DNA of 64,000 nt from Thermohalobaculum sp965263335 (GTDB taxonomy: Bacteria; Pseudomonadota; Alphaproteobacteria; Rhodobacterales; Rhodobacteraceae). The position numbers and the translations under genes were made by a program. The notes under the pieces are model-generated. The model was given only the letters and a program-made list of their open reading frames with translations, was not told the origin of the DNA and did no database searches. Positions 52,759-61,581 of the stretch are shown here, in pieces. The stretch spans positions 2,480,001 through 2,544,000 of the forward strand of contig CBDHHE010000001.1 in assembly GCA_965263335.1 (NCBI GenBank). The letters are read 5' to 3'. Every line of letters begins with the position of its first letter. The stretch's first letter is position 1.

Positions 52759-52786
52759 TGTTTTTCCTCTCGTGTCCGAGCGCCCT

Positions 52787-53245
52787 TCAGAGCGGCGCGC
52801 CGGTGATCTCCATGTCGAACTCGGCCGCCAGCTCGGCGATACGCGCAGCGTCGGTGGCCGGATCCAGCCCTTCGGCGACATCGAAGAAGCCGATACAGCG
52901 TCCTGGTGTCAGCGTGATGAGAACGCGCGAATCTTCGAGCGCTTTGAAGGTGTGCTCTGCGTGCTGGGGGATCAGCACAGTCGTGCCCGGACCCGCCTCT
53001 GCCTCTCGTCCCGAGCACAAGAAGCGCACGCGGCCCGAAAGCACCACAAAGAGCTCTTGCGCGTCGTGGTGGATGTGCAGGGGCGGCCCGTGACCGGCGG
53101 GCACCCCTTCCTCGAAGACCGAAAACGTGCCGCCTGTGTCCTCAGGCATCACGCGCAGGTACCGATCGAACCCGAATGCGGAGTTCGCCTTGCCCTCGCC
53201 TGGACCGTGAATGATCGCCTGACCGCCCAGGACGCTCACTACCAC
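52787..53245 (-). CDS. cupin-domain protein
   Basis: A 152-aa cupin. The metal motif is GPPLHIHHDAQELFVVLSG (His-x3-His pattern with Glu), and the second motif includes LIPQHAEHTFKAL. Small cupins serve as sugar or sugar-acid isomerases, lyases or sensors. Start GTG 53245 overlaps the end of the SAF subunit gene; GTG 53239, two codons later, is an alternative. It sits between the two subunits of the dehydratase. Confidence 0.85.
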   Translation of the reverse strand: MVVSVLGGQAIIHGPGEGKANSAFGFDRYLRVMPEDTGGTFSVFEEGVPAGHGPPLHIHHDAQELFVVLSGRVRFLCSGREAEAGPGTTVLIPQHAEHTFKALEDSRVLITLTPGRCIGFFDVAEGLDPATDAARIAELAAEFDMEITGAPL

Positions 53246-53526
53246 CTCTTCGTTTTGCAGTTGTGGGTGTGGACGTGTTCACCCACGGCAGCGGGACCGA
53301 CCATCTTGCCGATGTCCTCGCCATACTTCGTGACCGTGTCTCCAGCACTCAGGTCAGTCAGCGCGACCTTGTGGCCGATCGGGATGTCAGCCTTGGCGGT
53401 CAGCCGAAAGTCCGAGTTGTCGTGCGTGACGACACACAGCATGTCGGTGCCGGCCGTCAGCCCTTCGACGACGACAACGCCCACATTGTCGGCGGTGTCA
53501 TGGACCAGCAGGTGGGGATGGCTCAT
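53239..53526 (-). CDS. SAF-domain small subunit (UxaA N-domain / SuyA-like)
   Basis: A 95-aa SAF-domain protein. Motifs: LLVHDTADNVGVVVVEGLTA, ADIPIGHKVALTDLSAGDTV and TKYGEDIGKMVGPAAVGEHV followed by HTHN, all typical of the N-terminal domain of UxaA and of SuyA. Together with the protein at 51577-52758 it forms a split altronate-dehydratase-like or sulfolactate sulfo-lyase-like enzyme. GAGGACG precedes the ATG. First gene of the operon divergent from gntR. Confidence 0.87.
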   Translation of the reverse strand: MSHPHLLVHDTADNVGVVVVEGLTAGTDMLCVVTHDNSDFRLTAKADIPIGHKVALTDLSAGDTVTKYGEDIGKMVGPAAVGEHVHTHNCKTKRW

Positions 53527-53553
53527 CGCGTCCTCGTTCTCAGGTTTGCGTCG

Positions 53554-53577
53554 AGTCTTATATAAGACTATAAGACT
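53554..53577. promoter_or_regulatory. GntR operator: 16-bp palindrome plus third half-site
   Basis: AGTCTTATATAAGACT at 53554-53569 is a perfect 16-bp inverted repeat. A third copy of the half-site ATAAGACT follows directly at 53570-53577. The element is centred between the SAF gene start (28 nt away) and the gntR start (about 28 nt away) and overlaps TATAAG-like -10 elements, so binding should repress both directions. The shape fits HutC-type GntR operators (GT-N-TA-...-TA-N-AC). Confidence 0.75.
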
Positions 53578-53604
53578 ACCCATGTCTACCGTTGCGGAGA
53601 TCAG

Positions 53605-54312
53605 ATGAACGACCCTCGTCCCCTGTACGCGCAAATCCGAGACGGACTGGTGGCCCGCCTGATGGCCGGTGAGTGGCCGCCCGGCACCGCACTGCCCAGC
53701 GAGATCGCGCTTGCGGAGGCGTTGGGGGTCAGCCAGGGCACCGTGCGCAAAGCGCTTGACGGGCTCTGCGCAGATGGCGCGTTGGAGCGCTCGCAAGGCC
53801 GTGGCACCTTCGTTCCCGAGCAGACACCGGAGCGTGCCAACTTCCATTTCTTCAGACTTATCAATCAATTGGGCGAGCGCGCCCTGCCAGAGCTGGCACG
53901 CCAGAACTTCGCCACGATCCCCGCCCGCAACCACGCCGCGGCGCTGCAGATCACGCCGGAAGATCGCGTTCATGTCATCGACAGGCTGCGCACGATCGAG
54001 GGCGTCCGGGCGATCCTGGAAACCGTCATCGTGCCCGCAGCTCTCATGCCCGACCTCGGCGAAAGGGGTCCGCTGCCCAATGCGCTCTATCCGCATTACC
54101 AGGAACTCTACGGCATTTCAGTCCTGAGGGCCGAGGATGCGCTTGACGCGGTGGCCGCCGACCATGGGGCCGCGATGCTGCTGAGCGTGCCCGTGGGCTC
54201 GCCGCTTCTGCGCGCAACACGCACCGCATACGACCTGGCGGAGCGGTTGGTCGAGCACCGAATCTCACGCTTCCTGACGAGCGCCTACAGCTACGCGATA
54301 ACGTTGCGCTGA
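53605..54312 (+). CDS. GntR-family (HutC subfamily) transcriptional regulator
   Basis: A 235-aa repressor: N-terminal winged helix (LYAQIRDGLVARLMAGEWPP, then LPSEIALAEALGVSQGTVRK) and a C-terminal UTRA ligand-binding domain (residues about 95-235). The ligand is probably the substrate of the neighbouring dehydratase operon. It lies divergent from that operon with the palindromic operator between. Confidence 0.9.
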   Translation: MNDPRPLYAQIRDGLVARLMAGEWPPGTALPSEIALAEALGVSQGTVRKALDGLCADGALERSQGRGTFVPEQTPERANFHFFRLINQLGERALPELARQNFATIPARNHAAALQITPEDRVHVIDRLRTIEGVRAILETVIVPAALMPDLGERGPLPNALYPHYQELYGISVLRAEDALDAVAADHGAAMLLSVPVGSPLLRATRTAYDLAERLVEHRISRFLTSAYSYAITLR

Positions 54313-54328
54313 GGTGATGAAATCACCT
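54312..54328. other. short inverted repeat after gntR
   Basis: AGGTGAT GAA ATCACCT (54312-54328): a 7-bp stem with a 3-nt loop starting at the last base of the gntR stop codon. There is no T-tract after it, so it is a weak terminator candidate at best, or a protein site. The rest of the gap to the lpdA end (54329-54398) shows nothing else. Confidence 0.35.
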
Positions 54329-54398
54329 TCTCCGAGCGTGCTCATCAGCGGCAATATCATCTTCACCGATATCACCAAACAGGTCACTTAACCGGATA

Positions 54399-56138
54399 TC
54401 AGTGCTTCTTGCGCTTGGGCGCGATCAGGTCGGTGATCGTGCCTTCGAACATCTCGGCGGCAAAGTTCACGGTCTCGCTCAACGTCGGATGCGGGTGAAT
54501 GGTGTGTCCCATGTCGGTCGCGTCAGCGCCCATTTCGATGGCAAGCGCGACCTCGGCGATCAGATCGCCCGCGTTCGGACCGACAATGCCGGCCCCGACG
54601 ATCCGGTCGGTTTCGGGGTCGAACAGAACCTTCGTGAGACCTTCGGAGCGGGCGATCGACAGCGCCCTACCTGACGCCGCCCAGGGAAACACGCCCTTGC
54701 CCAGTTTGATGCCCCGAGCCTTGGCATCGTTCTCCGTGAGGCCGGCCCAGGCAACCTCCGGATCCGTGTAGGCGACGGACGGGATCACCCGGGCATCGAA
54801 GGCGCGCTTGTGCCCGGCGGCAACTTCTGCGGCGACCTTGCCCTCATGCACGGCCTTGTGGGCGAGCATCGGCTGGCCCACCACATCGCCGATGGCGAAG
54901 ATGTGCGGCTGGTTCGTGCGCTGCTGACCATCCACCGCAATGAACCCGCGCTCATCCACGACGACCCCGGCGGACCCTGCGCCGATCAGCGCGCCGTTGG
55001 GCCGCCGCCCGACGGCGACCAGCACCTTGTCAAAGATGTTGTCGAAGCTGCCGTCCGCGCCCTCGAACGTGACCTTCAGCCCGTTCTTCTGGGCCTTGAC
55101 CGCGGTCACCTTGGTCTTGAGATGGATCGCTTCATAGCGGCCCTTGATGCGATCATGGAGCGGTTTGACGATATCGCGATCCGCGCCGGGGATCAGCTGA
55201 TCCATCAGCTCGACCACCGTCACCTTGGATCCAAGCGCATCATAGACGCACCCCATCTCGAGCCCGATGATCCCGCCTCCCAGCACCAGCAGCCGCTTCG
55301 GGATGCCGTCGAGTTCGAGCGCGCCGGTCGAATCGATCACCCGCGGATCATCGTGCGGGATGAACGGCAGGGTCACAGGCTCCGAGCCCGCAGCGATGCA
55401 ACACTGATCGAAGCTGACCGTGGTGGTTTTCCCCTCATGGACCACTTCGATCATGTTTGCACCGGCAAAGGTGCCGTAGCCGCGCACCACCTGGACCTTG
55501 CGTGCCTTCGAAAGCCCATCCAGCCCGCCGGTGAGTTTACCGACCACGCTGTCTTTCCAGTCGCGCAGCTTGTCGAGATCGATCTTCGGCGCACCGAGCG
55601 AGATGCCGAAGTGGTCCATCTCCTCGGCCTCGGTGATTACCTTGGCGGCATGAAGAAGCGCCTTTGAAGGGATGCAGCCGACATTGAGACAGACACCACC
55701 CAGCGTCGGGTTGGCCTCGATGAGCACGGTCTTCAGCCCGAGATCTGCGGCCCGGAACGCTGCCGTGTAGCCGCCGGGGCCCGACCCGAGCACGACGAAT
55801 TCGGCGTGCACGTCACCCTTGGCACCGGTGTGCACCGGCGCGGCTGTCTCTGCCTCGGGCGCTGCCGGTGCGGGTGGTGCAGGTGCCGCCTCCACGGCCC
55901 CCTCCGCCTCGAGTGTCAGGATCAGCGATCCCTCGGAGACCGCATCCCCCGGCTTCACGCTGATCTCGATCACCTTGCCTGCGACGGGGGCCGGGACTTC
56001 CATGGTTGCCTTGTCGCTCTCGAGCTCGATCAGCGGGTCCTCGAGCCCCACCACGTCACCCGGCGACACCATCACCGTGATGACCGGAACATCGGAGAAA
56101 TCCCCGATGTCAGGAACCTTCACATCGATCACTGCCAT
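54399..56138 (-). CDS. lpdA: dihydrolipoyl dehydrogenase (E3) with N-terminal lipoyl domain
   Basis: A 579-aa E3. Residues about 3-80 are a lipoyl domain (LIELESDKATMEVPAPVAGK with the lipoyl Lys) and an Ala/Pro linker follows. The FAD motif is VVLGSGPGGYTAAFRAADLG, the redox disulfide is in GGVCLNVGCIPSKALLHAAK and the His-Glu of the interface is in the TIHPHPTLSETV segment. Third gene of the aceE-aceF-lpdA operon. Confidence 0.95.
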   Translation of the reverse strand: MAVIDVKVPDIGDFSDVPVITVMVSPGDVVGLEDPLIELESDKATMEVPAPVAGKVIEISVKPGDAVSEGSLILTLEAEGAVEAAPAPPAPAAPEAETAAPVHTGAKGDVHAEFVVLGSGPGGYTAAFRAADLGLKTVLIEANPTLGGVCLNVGCIPSKALLHAAKVITEAEEMDHFGISLGAPKIDLDKLRDWKDSVVGKLTGGLDGLSKARKVQVVRGYGTFAGANMIEVVHEGKTTTVSFDQCCIAAGSEPVTLPFIPHDDPRVIDSTGALELDGIPKRLLVLGGGIIGLEMGCVYDALGSKVTVVELMDQLIPGADRDIVKPLHDRIKGRYEAIHLKTKVTAVKAQKNGLKVTFEGADGSFDNIFDKVLVAVGRRPNGALIGAGSAGVVVDERGFIAVDGQQRTNQPHIFAIGDVVGQPMLAHKAVHEGKVAAEVAAGHKRAFDARVIPSVAYTDPEVAWAGLTENDAKARGIKLGKGVFPWAASGRALSIARSEGLTKVLFDPETDRIVGAGIVGPNAGDLIAEVALAIEMGADATDMGHTIHPHPTLSETVNFAAEMFEGTITDLIAPKRKKH

Positions 56139-56151
56139 TGTCCGCGCCCCC

Positions 56152-57444
56152 TCAGAGCATCAGCCGGCGTTCATCGCCGAGCAGGTGTTTGAGAGTCGCG
56201 CAGAAGCGGGCGGCCAGCGCTCCGTCGATCGCGCGGTGGTCATAGGACAGCGAGAGCGGCTGCATCAGCCGGGGCACGAATTCCTCGGCCTCCTTGTCCC
56301 AGACAGGCTGCATCTTGGAACGGGTGAGCCCGAGGATCGCCACCTCCGGCGCGTTCACAATCGGCGTGAAGGAGGTGCCGCCGATGCCGCCCAGCGACGA
56401 AATGGTGAAGCTGGCGCCGGACATGTCATCTCCCTTGAGCTTGCCGTCGCGCGCCTTTGACGAGAGCTCGCCCAGCTCCTTGGAAATTTCGACGATGCCT
56501 TTCGAGTCGGCGGCCTTGATCACGGGCACAACCAGCCCCTGCGGCGTGTCCGCGGCGAACCCGATGTTGTAGTAGGACTTGCGGATCAGCTTGTCGCCGT
56601 CCGGGTGGATCGAACTGTTGACTTCCCAGTGGGTCTTCAGCGCCGATACGCAGGCCTTGATCACGAAGCTCAGCAGGGTCACGCGATACCCCTGCTCCTT
56701 GGCGGCGCCGTCCAGCTCGCGACGGTAGCGGTCGAGCCCGGTGATGTCGGCTTCTTCATTGTGGGTCACGTGCGGAATGTTCAGCCACGAGCGATGCAGC
56801 GCCGGCCCGGAGAGCTTCTTGATCCGCGACATCTCGACATCTTCGACAGCGCCGAACTTCGAGAAATCGACCGCCGGGATCGGCGGGATGCCCATGCCGC
56901 CCTGCGCAGACACAGATGCTGCCCCGGCCGGCGCACTTGCGGCCTTGAAGGCAGCGGTGACGTCCTCGCGCAGGATGCGCCCCTTGCGGCCCGAACCCGT
57001 CAGTGCGCCGAGATCGACCCCAAGCTGGCGCGCGAATGCCCGGACAGAAGGCGAAGCATGCGCCTTGGCGAAGCCAGCCTCATCCACGGCGTCGAGCTTG
57101 CCGCGCGCCTCGACGGGTGCGGGGACCGGCGCCGGTGCGGCAGGCGCAGGAGCTGGCGCAGGCGCACTTTCCGCAGCGGGCGCTTCGGCACCGTTCGCGC
57201 CGCCGCCTGCGGTCTCGAGCGTGAGGATCAGAGCGCCCTCCGAGACCGTGTCACCTTCCTTGACTTTGACTTCGACGACCTTGCCAGCAGAAGGTGCGGG
57301 CACTTCCATGGTGGCCTTGTCGCTCTCGAGCTCGATGAGCGGATCTTCCTCCGACACCGTGTCGCCGGGCGCCACAAGGATCGAGATCACCGGCACATCC
57401 GAGAAATCACCGATATCCGGCACGTTAACGTCGATCGTGCTCAT
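56152..57444 (-). CDS. aceF: pyruvate dehydrogenase E2 (dihydrolipoamide acetyltransferase)
   Basis: A 430-aa E2 with one lipoyl domain (LIELESDKATMEVPAPSAGK), a Pro/Ala linker, a peripheral E3/E1-binding domain (PSVRAFARQLGVDLGALTG) and the catalytic trimer domain with SYDHRAIDGALAARFCATLK (His-x3-Asp). Two ATGs are adjacent at the start; the second (57444) has the better spacing from GGGG. Confidence 0.94.
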   Translation of the reverse strand: MSTIDVNVPDIGDFSDVPVISILVAPGDTVSEEDPLIELESDKATMEVPAPSAGKVVEVKVKEGDTVSEGALILTLETAGGGANGAEAPAAESAPAPAPAPAAPAPVPAPVEARGKLDAVDEAGFAKAHASPSVRAFARQLGVDLGALTGSGRKGRILREDVTAAFKAASAPAGAASVSAQGGMGIPPIPAVDFSKFGAVEDVEMSRIKKLSGPALHRSWLNIPHVTHNEEADITGLDRYRRELDGAAKEQGYRVTLLSFVIKACVSALKTHWEVNSSIHPDGDKLIRKSYYNIGFAADTPQGLVVPVIKAADSKGIVEISKELGELSSKARDGKLKGDDMSGASFTISSLGGIGGTSFTPIVNAPEVAILGLTRSKMQPVWDKEAEEFVPRLMQPLSLSYDHRAIDGALAARFCATLKHLLGDERRLML

Positions 57445-57468
57445 CATTGTCCCCTTTTCCTGCCGCGC

Positions 57469-60132
57469 TCAGACCAGACGCGGGTTCGGCTTGGCACCGT
57501 CGATTTCGTAGCGGTCGATCGCTTCGGCCATCGCCTGGCGATCAACCGAGCCCTCTTTCATGAGCTCGACCATCGCGGCGGCGGCGATGTGATTGGCGTC
57601 GACCTCGAAGAAGCGGCGCAGGTTCGCGCGGCTGTCCGAGCGGCCATACCCATCGGTTCCGAGCGTCGTGAAGGGGTGCTCGATGAAGGGCCGAAGCTGC
57701 TCGGAGTAGTTCTTCATGTAGTCGGTCGCGGCAATCACCGGCCCCTTTGCCTTGGCCGCGGCCAAGGTTTGCGTGATGTAGGGCACCTTCTGCTCGTCAA
57801 GCGGATTGAGCCGGTTCCAGCGCAGACAGTCCTGGCCGTCGCGGGCGAGCTCCGTCATCGAGGTTGCCGACCAGATATCCGCCGTGACGCCGAAGTCTTC
57901 CTTCAGCTTCTCCGCCGCCTTCATCACCTGGACCAGGATCGTGCCAGAGCCCATCAGGTTGACGTGCCGCTTGGCCTTCCTGGGCGCTTTCTGCAACAGG
58001 TAGAGACCCCGCACGATACCCTCTTCAGCGCCCTCGGGCATGTCCGGGTGGCTGTAGTTCTCGTTCATCAGGGTCAGGTAGAAAAACACGTCCTCCTGAT
58101 GGGTGAACATGCGGGTGAGACCGTGCTGAATGATCGTCGCCACCTCATAGCTGAACGTCGGATCGTAACTGATGCAGTTCGGCACGGTTGACGAGAGGAT
58201 GTGGCTGTGGCCGTCCTCGTGCTGGAGGCCCTCGCCGTTCAGCGTGGTGCGCCCGGCCGTGCCCCCCAGGAGGAACCCGCGCGCCCGGCTGTCACCTGCC
58301 GCCCAGGCGAGGTCGCCGATCCGCTGGAAGCCGAACATCGAGTAGTAGATGTAGAACGGGATCATCGGCACGCCGTGCACCGAGTAGCTGGTGGCCGCAG
58401 CGATCCAGTCCGCCATGGCGCCCGCCTCGTTGATGCCCTCCTGGAGCACCTGCCCGTCCTGGCTCTCTTTGTAGTACATGAGCTGATCGGCATCCTCGGG
58501 CGTGTATTGCTGGCCCTTCGGGTTGTAGATGCCGAGCTGGCGGAACATGCCCTCCATGCCGAAGGTGCGGCTCTCGTCCGGTACGATGGGCACCACCTGC
58601 TTGCCGATGTTCTTGTCCCGGCAGAGCGTGGTGAGCACCCGCACGAATGCCATGGTGGTCGAGATCTCGCGCTCGCCGGTGCCCTTGAGCTGCGCCGAGA
58701 AGGAGTCGAGCGGCGGAATTTTCATCGTCGAGGTGTCGACGACGTGGCGTGCAGGGAATGGCCCGCCAAGTGCCGTGCGGCGCTCGGCCAGATAGTCGCT
58801 CTGGTCCTTTGTCAGCTCGAGCAATGGCGCTTCCGCCACCCGGTCATCTTCGATCGGGATCTGGAAGCGGTCGCGAAACGCCGCCAGTTGTTCGGCCGCC
58901 AGCTTCTTTTGCTGGTGGGTGATGTTCATGCCCTCGCCGGCATCGCCCATGCCGTATCCCTTGACCGTCTTGACGAGGATCACGGTCGGCTGGCCCTTGT
59001 TGGCACTGGCGGCGGCATAGGCGGCATAGACCTTCTCGGGGTCGTGACCGCCACGGCGCAGCGCCCAGATGTCGGCATCGGTCATGTCCTTGACCAGTTC
59101 GGCCGTCTCCGGATACTTGCCGAAGAAGTGCTCGCGAATGTAGGCGCCGTTCTTCGAGCGGAAGGTCTGGTAGTCACCGTCGACCGTCTCGTCCATGAGC
59201 TGGCGCAGGCGCCCGGTGTGATCCCGGCTCAGGATATCGTCCCAGCGCTTGCCCCAGATCAGCTTGATGACGTTCCAGCCCGCGCCCCGGAAGTCACCTT
59301 CCAACTCCTGGATGATCTTGCCATTGCCACGCACGGGGCCGTCGAGCCGCTGCAGATTGCAGTTCACGACGAAGATGAGATTGTCCAGCCCCTCGCGCGC
59401 GGCGAGGCCAATGGCGCCCAGGCTCTCCGGTTCGTCCATCTCCCCGTCGCCGAGAAAGGCCCAGATCTTGCGGTCGCCCATGTCGATGTGGCCGCGGTTG
59501 TGCATGTATTTCATGAACCGCGCCTGATAGATCGCCATCAGCGGGCCCAGACCCATCGAAACGGTCGGGAACTGCCAGTAGTCCGGCATCAGCCAGGGGT
59601 GGGGATAGCTCGACAGACCTTCGCCATCGACCTCTGAACGGAAGTTCTCCATCTGCTCGCGGGTGATGCGGCCTTCCATGAACGAACGGGCATAGATGCC
59701 GGGGATCACGTGACCCTGGAAGAACACCAGATCGCCGCCATGCTTGTCGCTTTGTGCGCGCCAAAAGTGGTTCAGACCGATGTCGTACATCACTGCGGAC
59801 GAGGCGAACGATGCGATGTGCCCGCCATACTCGGAGCTGACCTTGTTGCGCTTGACCACTGTGGCCATGGCGTTCCAGCGGTTGATGGTGCGGATGCGCC
59901 ACTCCATCTGCTGATCGCCCGGGAACTCGGGCTGCTGATCCCGCGGGATGGTGTTGATGTAGCCGGTGGTCGAGCTGAAGGGCAGGTTGGCGCCGTGCTG
60001 ACGGACGACTGTCACCGCGTTGTCCAGCAGGTGATGCGCACGCTCGGCCCCGTCACGGTCGATGACGTCCTCGATCGATTCGCGCCATTCCCGCGTCTCG
60101 ACGGGATCGATATCCTTGATGTCTTCGGTCAT
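57469..60132 (-). CDS. aceE: pyruvate dehydrogenase E1, homodimeric type
   Basis: An 887-aa E1 of the AceE type (not the PdhA/PdhB heterodimer). Motifs: SYPHPWLMPDYWQFPTVSMG, the thiamine diphosphate fold FLGDGEMDEPESLGAIGLA with NCNLQRLDGPV, YTPEDADQLMYYKESQDGQ and a C-terminal TDGYGRSDSRANLRRFFEV. ATG 60132 has GGAGG upstream; an upstream ATG would add 25 residues. Heads the operon aceE-aceF-lpdA. Confidence 0.95.
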   Translation of the reverse strand: MTEDIKDIDPVETREWRESIEDVIDRDGAERAHHLLDNAVTVVRQHGANLPFSSTTGYINTIPRDQQPEFPGDQQMEWRIRTINRWNAMATVVKRNKVSSEYGGHIASFASSAVMYDIGLNHFWRAQSDKHGGDLVFFQGHVIPGIYARSFMEGRITREQMENFRSEVDGEGLSSYPHPWLMPDYWQFPTVSMGLGPLMAIYQARFMKYMHNRGHIDMGDRKIWAFLGDGEMDEPESLGAIGLAAREGLDNLIFVVNCNLQRLDGPVRGNGKIIQELEGDFRGAGWNVIKLIWGKRWDDILSRDHTGRLRQLMDETVDGDYQTFRSKNGAYIREHFFGKYPETAELVKDMTDADIWALRRGGHDPEKVYAAYAAASANKGQPTVILVKTVKGYGMGDAGEGMNITHQQKKLAAEQLAAFRDRFQIPIEDDRVAEAPLLELTKDQSDYLAERRTALGGPFPARHVVDTSTMKIPPLDSFSAQLKGTGEREISTTMAFVRVLTTLCRDKNIGKQVVPIVPDESRTFGMEGMFRQLGIYNPKGQQYTPEDADQLMYYKESQDGQVLQEGINEAGAMADWIAAATSYSVHGVPMIPFYIYYSMFGFQRIGDLAWAAGDSRARGFLLGGTAGRTTLNGEGLQHEDGHSHILSSTVPNCISYDPTFSYEVATIIQHGLTRMFTHQEDVFFYLTLMNENYSHPDMPEGAEEGIVRGLYLLQKAPRKAKRHVNLMGSGTILVQVMKAAEKLKEDFGVTADIWSATSMTELARDGQDCLRWNRLNPLDEQKVPYITQTLAAAKAKGPVIAATDYMKNYSEQLRPFIEHPFTTLGTDGYGRSDSRANLRRFFEVDANHIAAAAMVELMKEGSVDRQAMAEAIDRYEIDGAKPNPRLV

Positions 60133-60245
60133 GGAAGCCGCCTCCCTGGAGCGTTGCCGTTCTGGCAGAAATGCGTCAGCACTACAGACCCTTTTGCTGC
60201 ACTGCAATATGCATCAGCAGCCACAAGCTCATCTGCTTCGATTTG

Positions 60246-61571
60246 TCATTGGCCATCTGGTGCGCTTTTCCAATCAGCGTGCTCGCGTGACAGTACCGCA
60301 GGCACGGGGCCACCCGTCGCCCAGTCAAGCAGTTCGGCCGTGTGCACCACCGGCACACCGGTCCCCGAGCCGATCTGCATCATGCATCCAATATTGCCGG
60401 CAGCGATGATCTCGGGTGTGGTCGCCATGAGGTTCTCGACCTTGCGTGTTTTCAGCTTCGCCGAGATCTCAGGCTGCATCAGGTTGTACGTCCCGGCAGA
60501 CCCGCAGCAGAGATGAGGCTCGGCGGGTTCAACCACAGCAAAGCCCGCGGCCTTTAACAAGGTCTTCGGATGAGTTTTGATCTGCTGGCCATGCTGCAGC
60601 GAGCAAGCCGCGTGATACGCAACTTTCAGAGGTGCTGCATGGGTCGGGTCGTTCAGACCGAGCTCGACCATGACCTCCGAGATATCCTTGGCGATCGATG
60701 AGACGCGGGCTGCATCCTCCGCCAGGGCCTCGGTTCGGAACATGTGGCCGTAGTCCTTGACGGTCGTCCCACAGCCCGAGGTGTTGATGACGATGGCGTC
60801 GAGCCCTGCCCCGTCCATCTCACGCACCCACGCCCGAATGTTCCGCGCGGCTGTCGCATGGCTCTCCGCGGTCTTGCCCATGTGATGGGTCAATGCACCG
60901 CAGCAACCGGCCCCGTCGGCGACCACAACCTCGCATCCGTGGCGCGTCAGCAACCGGATGGTCGCATCGTTGATGTCCGTGTTCAGCGCCCGTTGCGCAC
61001 AGCCCGTCATCAGGGCAACCCGCTTGCGGCGCTCACCCTGAGCCGGGAAGACCTGCGGATCGTCGTTGCGGCTGACAGGCGGGATCGAGCGCGGTGCCAT
61101 CTCGAGCATTGCACGCAAACGCGCGTCCGGGATCAGCCCGCGAAAGGGGCGCGCGATCTTGGCTCCGAGCATCGCAACGCGGAAGCGCATCGGGTAGGGC
61201 AGGATCCGGGCCAGGATCCAGCGCAGCGCCCGATCATCCCAGGACCGCTTGTGATGGCGTTCGATGTATTCGCGCGCATGATCGACAAGGTGCATGTAGT
61301 GCACGCCCGAGGGGCAGGTCGACATGCAGGCGAGGCAGCTTAGGCAGCGGTCGATGTGGGTGACGGTCTTGTCGTCCGGCACCCGCTCGTTCTCGAGCAT
61401 GTCCTTGATGAGATAGATGCGCCCCCGGGGGCTGTCGAGCTCGTCTCCCAAAACCTGGTAGGTGGGGCATGTCGCTGTACAAAAGCCGCAGTGCACGCAT
61501 GCACGCAGTACCTCGTTCGAGCGCTTTATCGCCGGATCAGCAAGCTGTTCCGAGGTGAAGTTCGTCTGCAT
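60246..61571 (-). CDS. glcF: glycolate oxidase iron-sulfur subunit
   Basis: A 441-aa GlcF. Two 4Fe-4S sets: ACVHCGFCTATCPTY and CLSCLACMSTCPSGVHY. Two CCG domains follow, with ADGAGCCGALTHHMGK and EPHLCCGSAGTYNLMQ. It passes electrons from glycolate oxidation. It starts 10 nt after glcE. Confidence 0.95.
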   Translation of the reverse strand: MQTNFTSEQLADPAIKRSNEVLRACVHCGFCTATCPTYQVLGDELDSPRGRIYLIKDMLENERVPDDKTVTHIDRCLSCLACMSTCPSGVHYMHLVDHAREYIERHHKRSWDDRALRWILARILPYPMRFRVAMLGAKIARPFRGLIPDARLRAMLEMAPRSIPPVSRNDDPQVFPAQGERRKRVALMTGCAQRALNTDINDATIRLLTRHGCEVVVADGAGCCGALTHHMGKTAESHATAARNIRAWVREMDGAGLDAIVINTSGCGTTVKDYGHMFRTEALAEDAARVSSIAKDISEVMVELGLNDPTHAAPLKVAYHAACSLQHGQQIKTHPKTLLKAAGFAVVEPAEPHLCCGSAGTYNLMQPEISAKLKTRKVENLMATTPEIIAAGNIGCMMQIGSGTGVPVVHTAELLDWATGGPVPAVLSREHADWKSAPDGQ

Positions 61572-61581
61572 CTCCGTCCCC

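Noticed and set aside
58201..59637. A 478-residue open frame opposite aceE
   Set aside because: It is a shadow of aceE with no recognisable domain; the sense strand carries all E1 motifs.
60133..60245. A TTGC/GCAA inverted repeat in the aceE promoter region
   Set aside because: The match to short-chain-acyl regulator sites is weak and based on eight bases only.
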